A stretch of DNA of 46,513 nt from Algiphilus sp. (GCF_023145115.1 NZ_JAGLEJ010000011.1:1-46513); one strand, 5' to 3'; counted from the stretch's first letter, positions 25,547 through 39,555 are shown. Program-made: numbers and translations. The notes: generated by a model not told the origin, from the sequence alone.

Positions 25547-25957
25547 ATGGAATCGCAAGACCTTCGCAACGCCGGCCTCAAGGTCACGCTCCCGCGCCTG
25601 AAGATCCTCCAGATCCTGGAGGGCAGCGAGACGCGGCATCTGTCCGCCGAGGATGTGTACAAGCTGCTGCTCGATTCCGGGGAGGATATCGGGCTGGCCA
25701 CCGTCTATCGCGTGCTCACGCAGTTCGAGTCGGCGGGACTGGTCGAGCGGCACCATTTCTCCGACGGCCGCGCCGTGTTCGAGCTGGCTCCGGACAAGCA
25801 CCACGACCACATGGTGTGCGTGAAGACCGGCAAGGTCATCGAGTTCTACAACGCCGAGATCGAGCGCCTCCAGGCCAAGATCGCGGCCGAGCATGGCTAC
25901 GAGATCGAGGATCACAGCCTGGTGCTGTACGTGCGGCCGGCCAAGGGCGGCGAGTAG
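25547..25957 (+). CDS. fur: Ferric uptake regulator Fur
   Basis: A 136-residue iron-responsive repressor. The winged helix is KVTLPRLKILQILEG...LATVYRVLTQFESAGLVERHHF, and the metal-binding dimerisation domain has HHDHMVC and EDHSLVLY. Only one Cys remains at the E. coli CxxC position (CVKTG), as in Pseudomonas-type Fur. The start is 38 bases from divergent bamE. The short interval carries AGGCAAAAGCCT (25521-25532), a small palindrome, but no clear Fur box. The gene converges on recN. Confidence 0.95.
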   Translation: MESQDLRNAGLKVTLPRLKILQILEGSETRHLSAEDVYKLLLDSGEDIGLATVYRVLTQFESAGLVERHHFSDGRAVFELAPDKHHDHMVCVKTGKVIEFYNAEIERLQAKIAAEHGYEIEDHSLVLYVRPAKGGE

Positions 25958-25980
25958 GGGGCGGACGCGGCGTACCGCCT

Positions 25981-27660
25981 TCAGGCCGGGTTGGCGTCCA
26001 GCATCTGGCCGGCCAGCTCGAGGGTCTTGTCGGTGATGTCCACGCCGCCGAGCATGCGGGCGAGCTCCTCGCGTCGCTGATCCCGGCTCAGCGCCGCGGC
26101 TTCGACGCGCGTGGCGCCGTCGGCCGCGCGCTTGCGGATGGTGACCTGATGATGCCCCTGTGCCGCGACCTGCGGCAGGTGCGTCACGCAGAGCACCTGG
26201 CAGCGCGCGGCGAGGGCGCGCAGCATGCGCCCGACCACTTCGGCGGTGGCGCCGCCGACGCCCACATCGACCTCGTCGAAGATCATCACGCCCACGTTCG
26301 CGCGCGCGGAGAGCGCGGTCTGGAGGGCCAGGCTGATGCGCGAGAGCTCGCCGCCCGAGGCCACCCGTGTCAGCGCCCGCGGCGTCTGGCCGGGGTTCGC
26401 GCTGAACAGCAGTTCCACCTCGTCATCACCGTGCGGTGAGGGCTTGCGGCCGACATCGGTGCGGACCGCGACCTCGAGGCGCGCATCCGGCATGGACAGC
26501 TCGGCGAGCTTCTCGCGCACCGCCTCGCCGAGCTGCGACGCCGCGCGGGCCCGCTGCTGGCTCAGCGGCACCGCCGCCGCCCGGTAACGCTCCTCGGCCG
26601 CGTCGACCTGGCGTTCGAGCTGGGCAATGTCCCCGCTCGCGGCTTCTGCGGCCGCCAACTGGGCCCGCAGGCGCTCGGCCAGTGCCGGCAGTTCCTCGGC
26701 GCGCACGCGATGCTTGCGCGCGAGGTCGTGGATCGTGGAGAGCTGTTCCTCGACCTGCCGGAGGCGTTCCGGGTCGACCTCGATGCGGTCGAGCGCGTGG
26801 CGCAGGCTGTTGGCCGCTTCGTCGACCGCGATGAAGGCCTGATCGACCAGGCCGGCCGCTTCCTCGAAGTCGTCGGTGCGCTCGCGCAGCTCGTCGAGCA
26901 GGGCATGGATCGTCGACAGCCGGCCGCGGACCGAGTCGTCGTCCTCGGAAAGACCGCCGAGGGCGCGGCCGCCGTTGCCGAGCAGGGCGTCGGCGTGGGC
27001 CAGACGCTGATGCTCCGCCTCCAGCTCCGCGAGTCCCTCCTCGGTGAGCTGCAGCGCGTCCAGCTCGGACAGCTGGTGGCGCAGGTACTCGATCTGCTGC
27101 GGATCGCCACCCTGGCTGGACTGGGCCGTCTCGAGCTGCCGTCGGGCCTCGGCCAGCCCGCGGGCGGCGTCTGCGACGGTGCGGAGCGCGTCGCCATGGC
27201 CGCCGAAATCGTCCAGCAGGCGGCGCTGGTGTTCCGGGCGCCGCAGCAGTTGATGAGCGTGCTGGCCGTGGATCTCGACCAGCAGCTCGCCGAGTTCGCG
27301 GAGCGTCGCGATCGGCGTGGCGCGGCCGTTGACGAAGGCCCGCGAGCGACCGTCGGCACCCACCACGCGGCGCAGCGTGATGGCGGTGTCGTCGTCGGCG
27401 TCGGCCAGGGCCTGTTCGTGCAGCCACTGCGCCGGGGCGGACTCCGGGTCCACCTGCCACTGGCCGGTGATCTCGGCCTGCGCGGCGCCCTCGCGTACCG
27501 AGGCCGAATCGGCGCGGTCGCCCAGCAGCATGCCGATGGCGTCGATGAGGATGGATTTGCCGGCACCGGTCTCGCCGGTGAGCACGGTCAGGCCGGCGTC
27601 GAGCTCGAGCGTGACGGCATCGACGATGGCGAAATCGCGGATGTCCAGGTGGACGAGCAT
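25981..27660 (-). CDS. recN: DNA repair protein RecN
   Basis: A 559-residue SMC-like ATPase acting in double-strand break repair. Walker A GETGAGKS is at residues 29-36, followed by VEIHGQHAHQLL, long coiled-coil arms in the middle, the ABC signature RVASGGELSRISLALQ and Walker B VMIFDEVDVGVGG. The C-terminal HLPQVAAQGHHQ segment is typical. The ATG at 27660 gives the family length. It lies 10 bases downstream of nadK on the same strand, a conserved pair. Confidence 0.96.
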   Translation of the reverse strand: MLVHLDIRDFAIVDAVTLELDAGLTVLTGETGAGKSILIDAIGMLLGDRADSASVREGAAQAEITGQWQVDPESAPAQWLHEQALADADDDTAITLRRVVGADGRSRAFVNGRATPIATLRELGELLVEIHGQHAHQLLRRPEHQRRLLDDFGGHGDALRTVADAARGLAEARRQLETAQSSQGGDPQQIEYLRHQLSELDALQLTEEGLAELEAEHQRLAHADALLGNGGRALGGLSEDDDSVRGRLSTIHALLDELRERTDDFEEAAGLVDQAFIAVDEAANSLRHALDRIEVDPERLRQVEEQLSTIHDLARKHRVRAEELPALAERLRAQLAAAEAASGDIAQLERQVDAAEERYRAAAVPLSQQRARAASQLGEAVREKLAELSMPDARLEVAVRTDVGRKPSPHGDDEVELLFSANPGQTPRALTRVASGGELSRISLALQTALSARANVGVMIFDEVDVGVGGATAEVVGRMLRALAARCQVLCVTHLPQVAAQGHHQVTIRKRAADGATRVEAAALSRDQRREELARMLGGVDITDKTLELAGQMLDANPA

Positions 27661-27670
27661 GCGGGCAGCC

Positions 27671-28546
27671 TCAGACGCGGTCGCGCCCCCAGTGGAGCTT
27701 GGTGCGCAGCACCTCGAAATAATTATAGGACGGCGGGTGGACGAGCCGGAGCGGCTTCTCGGCGCGCGTGATGCAGAGGGTGTCCTCGGCCTCGAGCGCG
27801 TCGTTCTGCTGGCCGTCGGCGGTGCACACCGCGCGCACGCGCGGACCGTCCTTGAGCCGCACGCGGATCTCGCGGTCCGCCGAGACCACCACCGGGCGGT
27901 CGGACAGGGCATGCGGGCAGATCGGCACCAGCGCCACGGCATTGACGCCGGGATGGATGATGGGGCCGCCGCCGGACAGCGCATAGGCGGTCGACCCGGT
28001 GGGTGTGGCGATGATGATGCCGTCGGCCCGATGCGTGCTGATGAAGCCGTCGTCGAGCGCGGTCTCGAACTCGATCATGCGGATCGCGGCCTGGTTGCGG
28101 ATGACCAGGTCGTTGACCGCCACCATGCGCTTGACGGTGGCGTCCTCGCGCTCGACGCGGGCCGACAGCATGATGCGCTGCTCCTCGTGGAAGCTTCCTG
28201 CCAGCACCTCCGCCACCGAGGCGATCATCTCGTCCGGGGCGACATCCACCATGAACCCGAGCCGCCCCTGGTTGATGCCCAGGATCGGCACCCCGGCGGG
28301 AGCCAGCGCGCGACCGGCGTGCAGCAGCGTGCCGTCGCCGCCGATGACGATGACCAGCGAGCAGGCGCGCAGCTGCTCGGCCGTGCAGGCCTGCAGGCGC
28401 TCGGGCATGAGGGCGGCGCAGCCGGCATCGGTATGGACGGTGACGTCCTGCGCGCGCAGGTACGCGAGCAGTGCGGCCAACGTGTCGCTGATGGCGTCGT
28501 CGCGCTTGGCCACGACGCCGATGGTGGGGAAGCGCTGCATGGGCAT
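27671..28546 (-). CDS. nadK: NAD kinase
   Basis: A 291-residue cytoplasmic enzyme that phosphorylates NAD to NADP. It has GGDGT at residues 69-73, then LGINQGRLGFMVD, the VNDLVIRNQ substrate motif, and TPTGSTAYALSGGGPIIHP. It precedes recN and is divergent from hrcA over 88 bases, the usual gammaproteobacterial arrangement. A second ATG two codons in (MQRF) is an equally good start. Confidence 0.95.
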   Translation of the reverse strand: MPMQRFPTIGVVAKRDDAISDTLAALLAYLRAQDVTVHTDAGCAALMPERLQACTAEQLRACSLVIVIGGDGTLLHAGRALAPAGVPILGINQGRLGFMVDVAPDEMIASVAEVLAGSFHEEQRIMLSARVEREDATVKRMVAVNDLVIRNQAAIRMIEFETALDDGFISTHRADGIIIATPTGSTAYALSGGGPIIHPGVNAVALVPICPHALSDRPVVVSADREIRVRLKDGPRVRAVCTADGQQNDALEAEDTLCITRAEKPLRLVHPPSYNYFEVLRTKLHWGRDRV

Positions 28547-28634
28547 TCCGGTGGCACGGCTTGCGCAAGGGTAGCGGTTTGACGCTCATGCCGCGCGCTT
28601 GACGCTTCCGGCGGCCGGACCTAGCGTTGCATGT

Positions 28635-29672
28635 ATGCCGCAACTCGACGATCGCGCTGCCTGGCTTCTGAAACTGCTCATCGAGCGCTATATCCGGGAC
28701 GGACAACCGGTGGCGTCGCGGCAGCTGTCGCGCGAAGTCGACAACCGGCTGTCGCCGGCCACCATCCGCAACGTGATGGCGGACCTCGACGACATGGGCT
28801 TCGTCTGCTCCCCGCACACGTCGGCGGGGCGCATTCCGACGCACCGTGGCTACCGCGTCTTCGTCGATTCGCTGCTCGAGCCCGAGCGCATGCCGGCGGG
28901 CGTGCAGCGTCGGCTCATGCAGGAAATCCTGGGCAGCCCGCAGGCCGGCTCGGGCGAGATGCTCCAGGCCACGTCCAGCGTGCTGTCGTCGGTCTCGACC
29001 ATGGCCGGTGTCGTCACCGTGCCGCGGCGCAACCGCGCCGTGCTGCGGCGCATCGAGTTCCTGCCGCTGTCCGGGTGCCGGGCGCTGGCGATCCTGGTCG
29101 TCAACCAGCACGAGGTGCAGAACCGCGTGCTGCAGACCGATCGCCCGTACAGCGCGGACGAGCTCGAGACCTTCGCCAACGCCATCAATGCGCACTACGC
29201 CGGGCGCGATCTGCTCTCGCTGCGCGAGGCGCTGCGCCAGGACCTGGGCGAGACCAAGCGCGACGTCGACCGCTCGCTGCAGGCGGCGCTGCAGCTGCTC
29301 GATTCCGCAACGCCGGACAGCGAGACCGACGGCGACATGATGGTGGCCGGCGGTGCCAATCTGTTCGCCTTCGAGGAGCTGGCGCAGATCGACCGGCTGC
29401 GCGGACTGTTCGATGCGCTCGATCGCAAGCGCGACCTGCTGGCGGTCTTCGACCAGTGCCTGAGCGGCCGCGGCGTGCAGCTCTTCATCGGGGAGGAGTC
29501 GGGCTACCGCGTGCTCGACGAATGCAGCGTGGTCACGGCGCCGTACACGCTGGAGGGGCACGTCGCCGGCATCATCGGCGTCATCGGGCCGACGCGCATG
29601 GCCTATGGCCGGATCATCCCGCTGGTCCGCGACACCGCAAAAATTCTCAGTGAAGGCTTGAAAGCCTCCTGA
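28635..29672 (+). CDS. hrcA: Heat-inducible transcription repressor HrcA
   Basis: A 345-residue repressor that in other bacteria binds CIRCE and is kept folded by GroEL. It shows the HTH segment QLDDRAAWLLKLLIERYIRDGQPVASRQL and LSPATIRNVMADLDDMGFVCSPHTSAGRIPTHRGYRVFVD, a GAF-like middle domain, and LEGHVAGIIGVIGPTRMAYGRIIPLV at the end. The ATG at 28635 fits the family; another ATG 4 bases earlier is out of frame. Upstream are two copies of TTGACGCT (28579 and 28599), the second with TAGCGT 17 bases later as a possible promoter. No CIRCE-like operator was seen anywhere in the window. Confidence 0.96.
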   Translation: MPQLDDRAAWLLKLLIERYIRDGQPVASRQLSREVDNRLSPATIRNVMADLDDMGFVCSPHTSAGRIPTHRGYRVFVDSLLEPERMPAGVQRRLMQEILGSPQAGSGEMLQATSSVLSSVSTMAGVVTVPRRNRAVLRRIEFLPLSGCRALAILVVNQHEVQNRVLQTDRPYSADELETFANAINAHYAGRDLLSLREALRQDLGETKRDVDRSLQAALQLLDSATPDSETDGDMMVAGGANLFAFEELAQIDRLRGLFDALDRKRDLLAVFDQCLSGRGVQLFIGEESGYRVLDECSVVTAPYTLEGHVAGIIGVIGPTRMAYGRIIPLVRDTAKILSEGLKAS

Positions 29673-29684
29673 TCGCCCTCATCT
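29657..29684 (+). promoter_or_regulatory. Sigma-32-type heat-shock promoter for grpE-dnaK-dnaJ
   Basis: CTTGAAA at 29657-29663 is a perfect sigma-32 -35. After 13 bases CCTCATCT (29677-29684) matches the CCCCATNT -10 at all but one position. The -35 lies inside the last codons of hrcA, and transcription would start near 29690, ahead of the grpE start. Confidence 0.75.
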
Positions 29685-29745
29685 GCGAGCGGGGAGCGCG
29701 GTGGTTCACCGCGCCGGCAATTCATCCATCGCACGAGCAGGGGAT

Positions 29746-30369
29746 ATGGCGGACAACGACAACGCCCGGAAGGATCAGGGGCCCGAGACGGCGCCCGAAA
29801 CCGATGCCGAGGCCCGCGAGGCCCGGGATTCGGGCGCGGCGGAAAGCGCCGAGGGCGCCGCCGGCGCCCCGGAGGCTGCCGACGGTGACGACGCGCTCGC
29901 CCGTGCCGAGGCACTCGCGCAGGAATACCGCGACCAGCTGCTGCGCACGCGCGCCGAGGCCGAGAACCAGCGCAAGCGCATGGAACGCGAGAACACCAAT
30001 GCGGTGAAGTACGCGGCCGAGAAGGTCTTCCGCGATCTGCTGGCGGTGGCCGACAGTCTCGATCTGGGGCTCAAGGCCGCGCGCGATGCCGATGCCGCAT
30101 CGGCCGTGGTTGAGGGCATCGAGCTCACCCAGAAGCAGCTCCAGGACACGCTGGCCCGCCACGGCGTCAGCGTCCTCGATCCCGCGGGCAGCACCTTCGA
30201 CCCCGAGTATCACGAGGCGGTCTCCATGGTGCCCAGCCCCGATGTCGCACCGAACCACGTGCTCGAGGTCGTGCAGCGCGGCTACTGCCTGCACGAGCGG
30301 GTGCTGCGGCCGGCGCGCGTGGTGGTGGCGTCGGCGCCACCGGGGCAGGCGGGCGACGAAGCGGGCTGA
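29746..30369 (+). CDS. grpE: Nucleotide exchange factor GrpE
   Basis: A 207-residue co-chaperone that exchanges ADP on DnaK. The acidic N-terminal region leads into a long helix (YRDQLLRTRAEAENQRKRMERENTNAVKYA), then FRDLLAVADSLDLGL and the beta-domain with FDPEYHEAVSMVPS and GYCLHERVLRPARVVVA. The ATG at 29746 with AGGGG upstream is preferred over a GTG at 29701. It follows hrcA by 73 bases and is driven by the sigma-32 promoter there. Confidence 0.95.
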   Translation: MADNDNARKDQGPETAPETDAEAREARDSGAAESAEGAAGAPEAADGDDALARAEALAQEYRDQLLRTRAEAENQRKRMERENTNAVKYAAEKVFRDLLAVADSLDLGLKAARDADAASAVVEGIELTQKQLQDTLARHGVSVLDPAGSTFDPEYHEAVSMVPSPDVAPNHVLEVVQRGYCLHERVLRPARVVVASAPPGQAGDEAG

Positions 30370-30384
30370 TCCGGGCCCATCGGG

Positions 30385-30410
30385 GTTGAATGCCGCACGC
30401 ACGCCCCAAT
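30385..30410 (+). promoter_or_regulatory. Possible second sigma-32 promoter before dnaK
   Basis: GTTGAAT at 30385-30391 and CCCCAAT at 30404-30410, 12 bases apart, resemble the heat-shock -35 and -10 but each differs from consensus. A GCCGGT/ACCGGC hairpin (30425-30439) lies in the leader before dnaK. Confidence 0.4.
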
Positions 30411-30473
30411 CTCGTCTGACATCGGCCGGTTTCACCGGCACCGGAACACCATTCATCTTCAGGAGCAGCAACC

Positions 30474-32405
<1,932 letters not shown>

Positions 32406-32414
32406 GGCGATGGG

Positions 32415-32441
32415 TCCCGGCCGCGCACCGCGCGGCCGGGA
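32415..32441 (+). terminator. 12-bp hairpin after dnaK
   Basis: TCCCGGCCGCGC (32415-32426) pairs exactly with 32430-32441 around ACC, nine bases after the dnaK stop. Without a T tract it may attenuate read-through into dnaJ or protect the dnaK message. Confidence 0.5.
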
Positions 32442-32453
32442 ACGCCCGCCGCA

Positions 32454-32483
32454 GAAACGCCACGCCCGCTCGCCGGGCGTTTC
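32454..32483 (+). terminator. Second hairpin in the dnaK-dnaJ gap
   Basis: GAAACGCC (32454-32461) can pair with GGCGTTTC (32476-32483). An alternative inner pairing is CGCCCG with CGGGCG. It ends in TTTC and lies 36 bases before dnaJ. Confidence 0.4.
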
Positions 32484-32519
32484 GCGTTTGAGCGGCGGGC
32501 TCAGCAAGCAGGGAGCAGC

Positions 32520-33644
32520 ATGAGCCAGCGCGACTACTACGAGGTGCTCGGCGTCGCCAGGGACGCCTCGGACGACGACATCAAGAAGGCCTACCGGCGT
32601 CTCGCCATGAAGTACCACCCGGACCGCAATCCGGGCGACGAGAGTGCCGCGGACCAGTTCAAGGAGGCCGGCGAGGCCTACGAGGTGCTGTCCGATCCGC
32701 AGAAGCGTGAGGTCTACGACCGCTACGGCAAGGACGGGCTGCGCGGCGGCGCCGGCGGGGGCTCGGGCGATTTCGGCGGCGGCTTCTCCGACATCTTCGG
32801 CGACATGTTCTCCGACATCTTCGGCGGCGGCGGTCGTGGCGGTCCGCGTCGCGGTGCGGACCTGCGCTACGACATGGAGATCTCGCTGGAGGAAGCCTTC
32901 ACCGGCACCCAGCGCACCATCACCATCCCCAGGTTCGACAGCTGCACCAGCTGCAAGGGCACCGGCAACGCCAAGGGCAGCAAGCCGCCGAGCTGTCCGA
33001 CCTGCCACGGTCGCGGGCAGGTGCGCATCCAGCAGGGCTTCTTCACGCTCGCGCAGACCTGTCCGCACTGCCGCGGACGCGGCACCGTGGTCACCGACCC
33101 GTGCGGCGACTGCAGCGGGCAGGGCCAGATCCGGAACGAGCAGACGCTGCAGGTCAAGGTGCCGGCGGGCGTCGACATGGGCGACCGCATCCGGCGCAGC
33201 GGCGACGGCGAGCCCGGCGATGCCGGCGCGCCGCCCGGGGACCTGTACATCCAGATCAACGTCAAGCCGCACCCGTTCTTCGAGCGCGAGGGCAGCGATC
33301 TGTTCTGCACGGTGCCCATCAGCGTGGTCAGCGCGGCGCTCGGCGGCGAGCTCGACGTCCCGACGCTGGACGGCAAGGCCTCGCTCAAGATCCCCGAGGC
33401 CACCCAGACCAACAAGACCTTCCGCCTGCGCGGCAAGGGCATGCCCAGCCTGCGCGGCGGCGGCAGCGGCGACCTGCTGGTCACCGTGGTGGTCGAGACG
33501 CCGGTCAAGCTGACGCGCAAGCAGAAGGATCTGCTCCGTCAGTTCGGCGAGTCGCTGGAGAACTCCAACGAGCGCCACAACCCCGAGTCCAGCTCCTGGC
33601 TCGACAAGGCGCGCCGCTTCATCGAGGACGCCATCGGCAGCTGA
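32520..33644 (+). CDS. dnaJ: Chaperone DnaJ (Hsp40)
   Basis: A 374-residue co-chaperone. The J domain has HPDRNPGD, then a Gly/Phe-rich segment (GGAGGGSGDFGGGFSDIFGD). Four zinc-finger repeats follow (CTSCKGTG, CPTCHGRG, CPHCRGRG, CGDCSGQG), then the substrate-binding C-terminal domains. It stimulates DnaK ATPase and delivers substrates. It starts 114 bases after dnaK, with GGGAGC at the ribosome site. Confidence 0.97.
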   Translation: MSQRDYYEVLGVARDASDDDIKKAYRRLAMKYHPDRNPGDESAADQFKEAGEAYEVLSDPQKREVYDRYGKDGLRGGAGGGSGDFGGGFSDIFGDMFSDIFGGGGRGGPRRGADLRYDMEISLEEAFTGTQRTITIPRFDSCTSCKGTGNAKGSKPPSCPTCHGRGQVRIQQGFFTLAQTCPHCRGRGTVVTDPCGDCSGQGQIRNEQTLQVKVPAGVDMGDRIRRSGDGEPGDAGAPPGDLYIQINVKPHPFFEREGSDLFCTVPISVVSAALGGELDVPTLDGKASLKIPEATQTNKTFRLRGKGMPSLRGGGSGDLLVTVVVETPVKLTRKQKDLLRQFGESLENSNERHNPESSSWLDKARRFIEDAIGS

Positions 33645-33761
33645 TCGGGTCCGGACCGGGCCGCGCGCGATGCCGCACGAGCGGAAGGGCGCGGGGCTAT
33701 ACACTGCATGGACGGCGTTCCGCCATCCATCCGACGTGACAACCGGGCCGGGGGTGCCCGT

Positions 33762-34556
33762 ATGAGCGAACCATTCCGAGTCTGCGTCGCCGGTGCCGGT
33801 GGCCGCATGGGGCAGGCCCTGGCTGCAGCCATCGATGGCCATCCCGAACTGGTGCTGGCTGCTGCGCTCGACCAGCCCGGTGCCGCCGGCGTCGGCAAGC
33901 CCGTTCTGCCCGGCAGCCGCGTGCGGGTCGGCGATGACCCCGAGGCGGCCATGGCCGGTGCCGATGTCGCCATCGACTTCACGCGACCGGCCGGAACCAT
34001 GGCGCTGCTCGCCGTCTGCCGGCGGCTGGGACGTGGCATGGTCATCGGCACCACCGGTTTCAATGCCGGCCAGCTTGCCGATATCGACCACGCCAGTGCG
34101 GACGTGCCCATCGTCATGGCCGCCAACTTCAGCCTCGGCGTGAATCTGCTGCGCGCGCTCGTGACGCGCGCCACCGCGGCGCTGGGCGAGGGGTTCGACA
34201 TCGAGATCGTCGAGGCCCACCATCGCCACAAGGTGGATGCCCCCAGCGGTACCGCGCTGGCGCTCGGCGAAGCCGCAGCCGAGGGACGGGGCGTGACGCT
34301 CGGCGACGTCGCCGTGCGGTCGCGCGACGGTCATACCGGTGAACGCCCGGACGGCGCCATCGGCTTTGCCACGGTGCGCGGCGGTGACGTGGTCGGCGAC
34401 CACCAGGTGCTCTTCCTCGGCGACGGCGAGCGCATCGAGCTCGGTCACCGAGCCTCGAGCCGCGCGACCTTCGCCAACGGCGCCCTGCGCGCGGCCGGCT
34501 GGCTGCGCGAGCGGAGCCCCGGGCGCTACGACATGTTCGACGTCCTCGGACTCTGA
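33762..34556 (+). CDS. dapB: 4-hydroxy-tetrahydrodipicolinate reductase
   Basis: A 264-residue enzyme of the diaminopimelate/lysine pathway. The Rossmann motif is VAGAGGRMGQAL, followed by GTTGF, ANFSLGVN and the catalytic HHRHKVDAPSGTA. The ATG at 33762 (MSEPFRV) is chosen over an upstream frame extension, with GGGGG just before it. A TATACA (33698) may be the -10. The stop overlaps the next start by one base (TGATG). Confidence 0.95.
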   Translation: MSEPFRVCVAGAGGRMGQALAAAIDGHPELVLAAALDQPGAAGVGKPVLPGSRVRVGDDPEAAMAGADVAIDFTRPAGTMALLAVCRRLGRGMVIGTTGFNAGQLADIDHASADVPIVMAANFSLGVNLLRALVTRATAALGEGFDIEIVEAHHRHKVDAPSGTALALGEAAAEGRGVTLGDVAVRSRDGHTGERPDGAIGFATVRGGDVVGDHQVLFLGDGERIELGHRASSRATFANGALRAAGWLRERSPGRYDMFDVLGL

Positions 34557-35083
34557 TGCCCGGAGCAGTCGCGCGCATCCGGTCTGCCGCGCCGGCCGAC
34601 ATCGACGATCTGCTGGGGCTGATACGGGCGCTCGCGGTCTACGAGCGGCTCGAACACGAGCTCGACCTGGAGCCGACGCGCATGGTGGACGCCATGTTCG
34701 GGCGCCGCCCCTTCGTCGAGGGGCTGGTGGCGGTCGTCGATGACGATGATGCCCCGAACGCCGGAAAGACAGTGGGTTGCGCGCTGTGTTTCAAGTCGTT
34801 CTCCACGTTCCTGACGCGGCCCGGCCTGTACCTGGAGGACCTCTTCGTGCTGCCCGACTACCGGGGGCGGGGCATCGGCCTCGCGCTGTTGCGCGCGGTC
34901 TGTGCGCAGGCTGCCGCGCGCGGTTACGGCCGCGTGGAGTGGTCGGTACTCGACTGGAATGCCCCGGCGATCGCGTTCTATCGGCGCCTGGGAGCAGTCC
35001 ATCATCCGGAATGGCAGCGTTTCCGTCTGGAGGGCGCATCTTTGGAACAGGTCGCTGCGCAAATGGACGCGCCGGGCGGCTAG
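34556..35083 (+). CDS. GNAT-family N-acetyltransferase
   Basis: A 175-residue acetyltransferase. RSAAPADIDDLLGLIRALAVYERLEHEL, then GLYLEDLFVLPDYRGRGIGLALLRAVCAQA (acetyl-CoA binding Q/RxxGxG/A at RGRGIG) and YGRVEWSVLDWNAPAIAFYRRLGA are typical of the diamine/spermidine acetyltransferase-like branch. The substrate is not known; polyamine is a reasonable guess. The start overlaps dapB by one base, and the stop is 85 bases before carA. Confidence 0.85.
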   Translation: MPGAVARIRSAAPADIDDLLGLIRALAVYERLEHELDLEPTRMVDAMFGRRPFVEGLVAVVDDDDAPNAGKTVGCALCFKSFSTFLTRPGLYLEDLFVLPDYRGRGIGLALLRAVCAQAAARGYGRVEWSVLDWNAPAIAFYRRLGAVHHPEWQRFRLEGASLEQVAAQMDAPGG

Positions 35084-35093
35084 GCGCTAGAAT
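35064..35093 (+). promoter_or_regulatory. Sigma-70-like promoter of carAB
   Basis: TGGACG (35064-35069) and TAGAAT (35088-35093) separated by 18 bases, straddling the end of the GNAT gene about 75 bases before the carA start. Confidence 0.5.
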
Positions 35094-35168
35094 CCGCGCC
35101 CGGTTCGACCTCCGGTGCGCACGCCAGCCCGCGGTCGAGACGTCCACCACCCGAACCGGAATATCCGC

Positions 35169-36317
35169 ATGCGCCCGTTACCGCCTGCCACCCTTGCTCT
35201 GGCCGATGGCACCCTCTTCCACGGATTCGCCATCGGAGCGGAAGGGGTCACGGATGGCGAGGTGGTGTTCAACACCGCCATGAGCGGATACCAGGAAATC
35301 CTCACCGATCCGTCCTACCGCAGGCAGATCGTGACGCTGACCTGCCCGCACATCGGCAATGTCGGCGCCAACGACGAGGACACCGAGTCCGGACGCGTGC
35401 AGCTCGCCGGACTGGTCCTGCGCGAGATCCCGCGCCCGGCCAGCAGTTATCGCGCAGAGAAGGCCTTCGACGCCTATCTTCGCGACGAGGGTGTCATCGC
35501 CATCGCCGGCATCGATACCCGCCGCCTGACCAATCACCTGCGCACGCACGGTGCCCAGGCCGGGAGCATCGCCGCCGGGGCTGCGGGCGGCGCCGAGCGC
35601 GCGCTCGAGGCGGCGCGCGCCTTCGGTGGCCTGCAGGGCGCCGACCTGGCGCGCGAAGCGACCACCGACGCGCCGTATGAGTGGCAGTTCGGCACCTGGT
35701 CCTTCACGCACAACGCCAGTCAGCGTCGCGAGGGTGGAAAACGCCACGTCGTGGTCTGCGACTACGGCGTCAAGCGCAACATCCTGCGTCTGCTGGTCGA
35801 CCGCGACTGCCGCGTGACGGTGGTGCCCGCGACCACCACCGCAGCGGACATCCTGGCCATGCGGCCGGATGGCGTGCTGCTCTCCAACGGCCCCGGTGAT
35901 CCCGAGCCCTGCGACTACGCGATCGCGACTGCTCGTGCGCTGATCGCTGCACGGATGCCGCTGTTCGGCATCTGCCTCGGTCATCAGATCCTCGGCCTGG
36001 CAGCCGGCGCGCGTACCCTGAAGATGAAGTTCGGCCATCACGGCGCCAACCATCCGGTGCAGGACCTGCGCTCCGGCAAGGTGATGATCACCAGCCAGAA
36101 CCACGGCTTCGCCATCGACGAGGACAGCCTGCCGGGCGGCGTGACGGTCACGCACCGCTCGCTGTTCGACGGCACCAACCAGGGTCTGGCGCTCGACGAC
36201 GCGCCGGCCTTCAGTTTCCAGGGGCACCCGGAAGCTTCGCCGGGCCCGCACGACGTGGCACCGCTGTTCGACGACTTCGTCGCGATGATGGACCAGCACG
36301 CCGCCGCCAGGACCTGA
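35169..36317 (+). CDS. carA: Carbamoyl-phosphate synthase small subunit (glutaminase)
   Basis: The 382-residue subunit releases ammonia from glutamine for carbamoyl-phosphate synthesis (arginine and pyrimidines). It has ALADGTLFHGFAIGAEG, the structural TSYQE-like MSGYQEILTDPSY, ITGIDTR-like AIAGIDTRRLTNHLR, and a class I amidotransferase domain with GICLGHQ (nucleophile Cys269) and FQGHPEASPGPHD. The ATG at 35169 gives the usual start. It ends one base before carB. Confidence 0.97.
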   Translation: MRPLPPATLALADGTLFHGFAIGAEGVTDGEVVFNTAMSGYQEILTDPSYRRQIVTLTCPHIGNVGANDEDTESGRVQLAGLVLREIPRPASSYRAEKAFDAYLRDEGVIAIAGIDTRRLTNHLRTHGAQAGSIAAGAAGGAERALEAARAFGGLQGADLAREATTDAPYEWQFGTWSFTHNASQRREGGKRHVVVCDYGVKRNILRLLVDRDCRVTVVPATTTAADILAMRPDGVLLSNGPGDPEPCDYAIATARALIAARMPLFGICLGHQILGLAAGARTLKMKFGHHGANHPVQDLRSGKVMITSQNHGFAIDEDSLPGGVTVTHRSLFDGTNQGLALDDAPAFSFQGHPEASPGPHDVAPLFDDFVAMMDQHAAART

Positions 36318-36318
36318 C

Positions 36319-39551
<3,233 letters not shown>

Positions 39552-39555
<4 letters not shown>

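Noticed and set aside
28547..28634. CIRCE operator upstream of hrcA
   Set aside because: No TTAGCACTC or its complement is present here or before grpE and dnaK.
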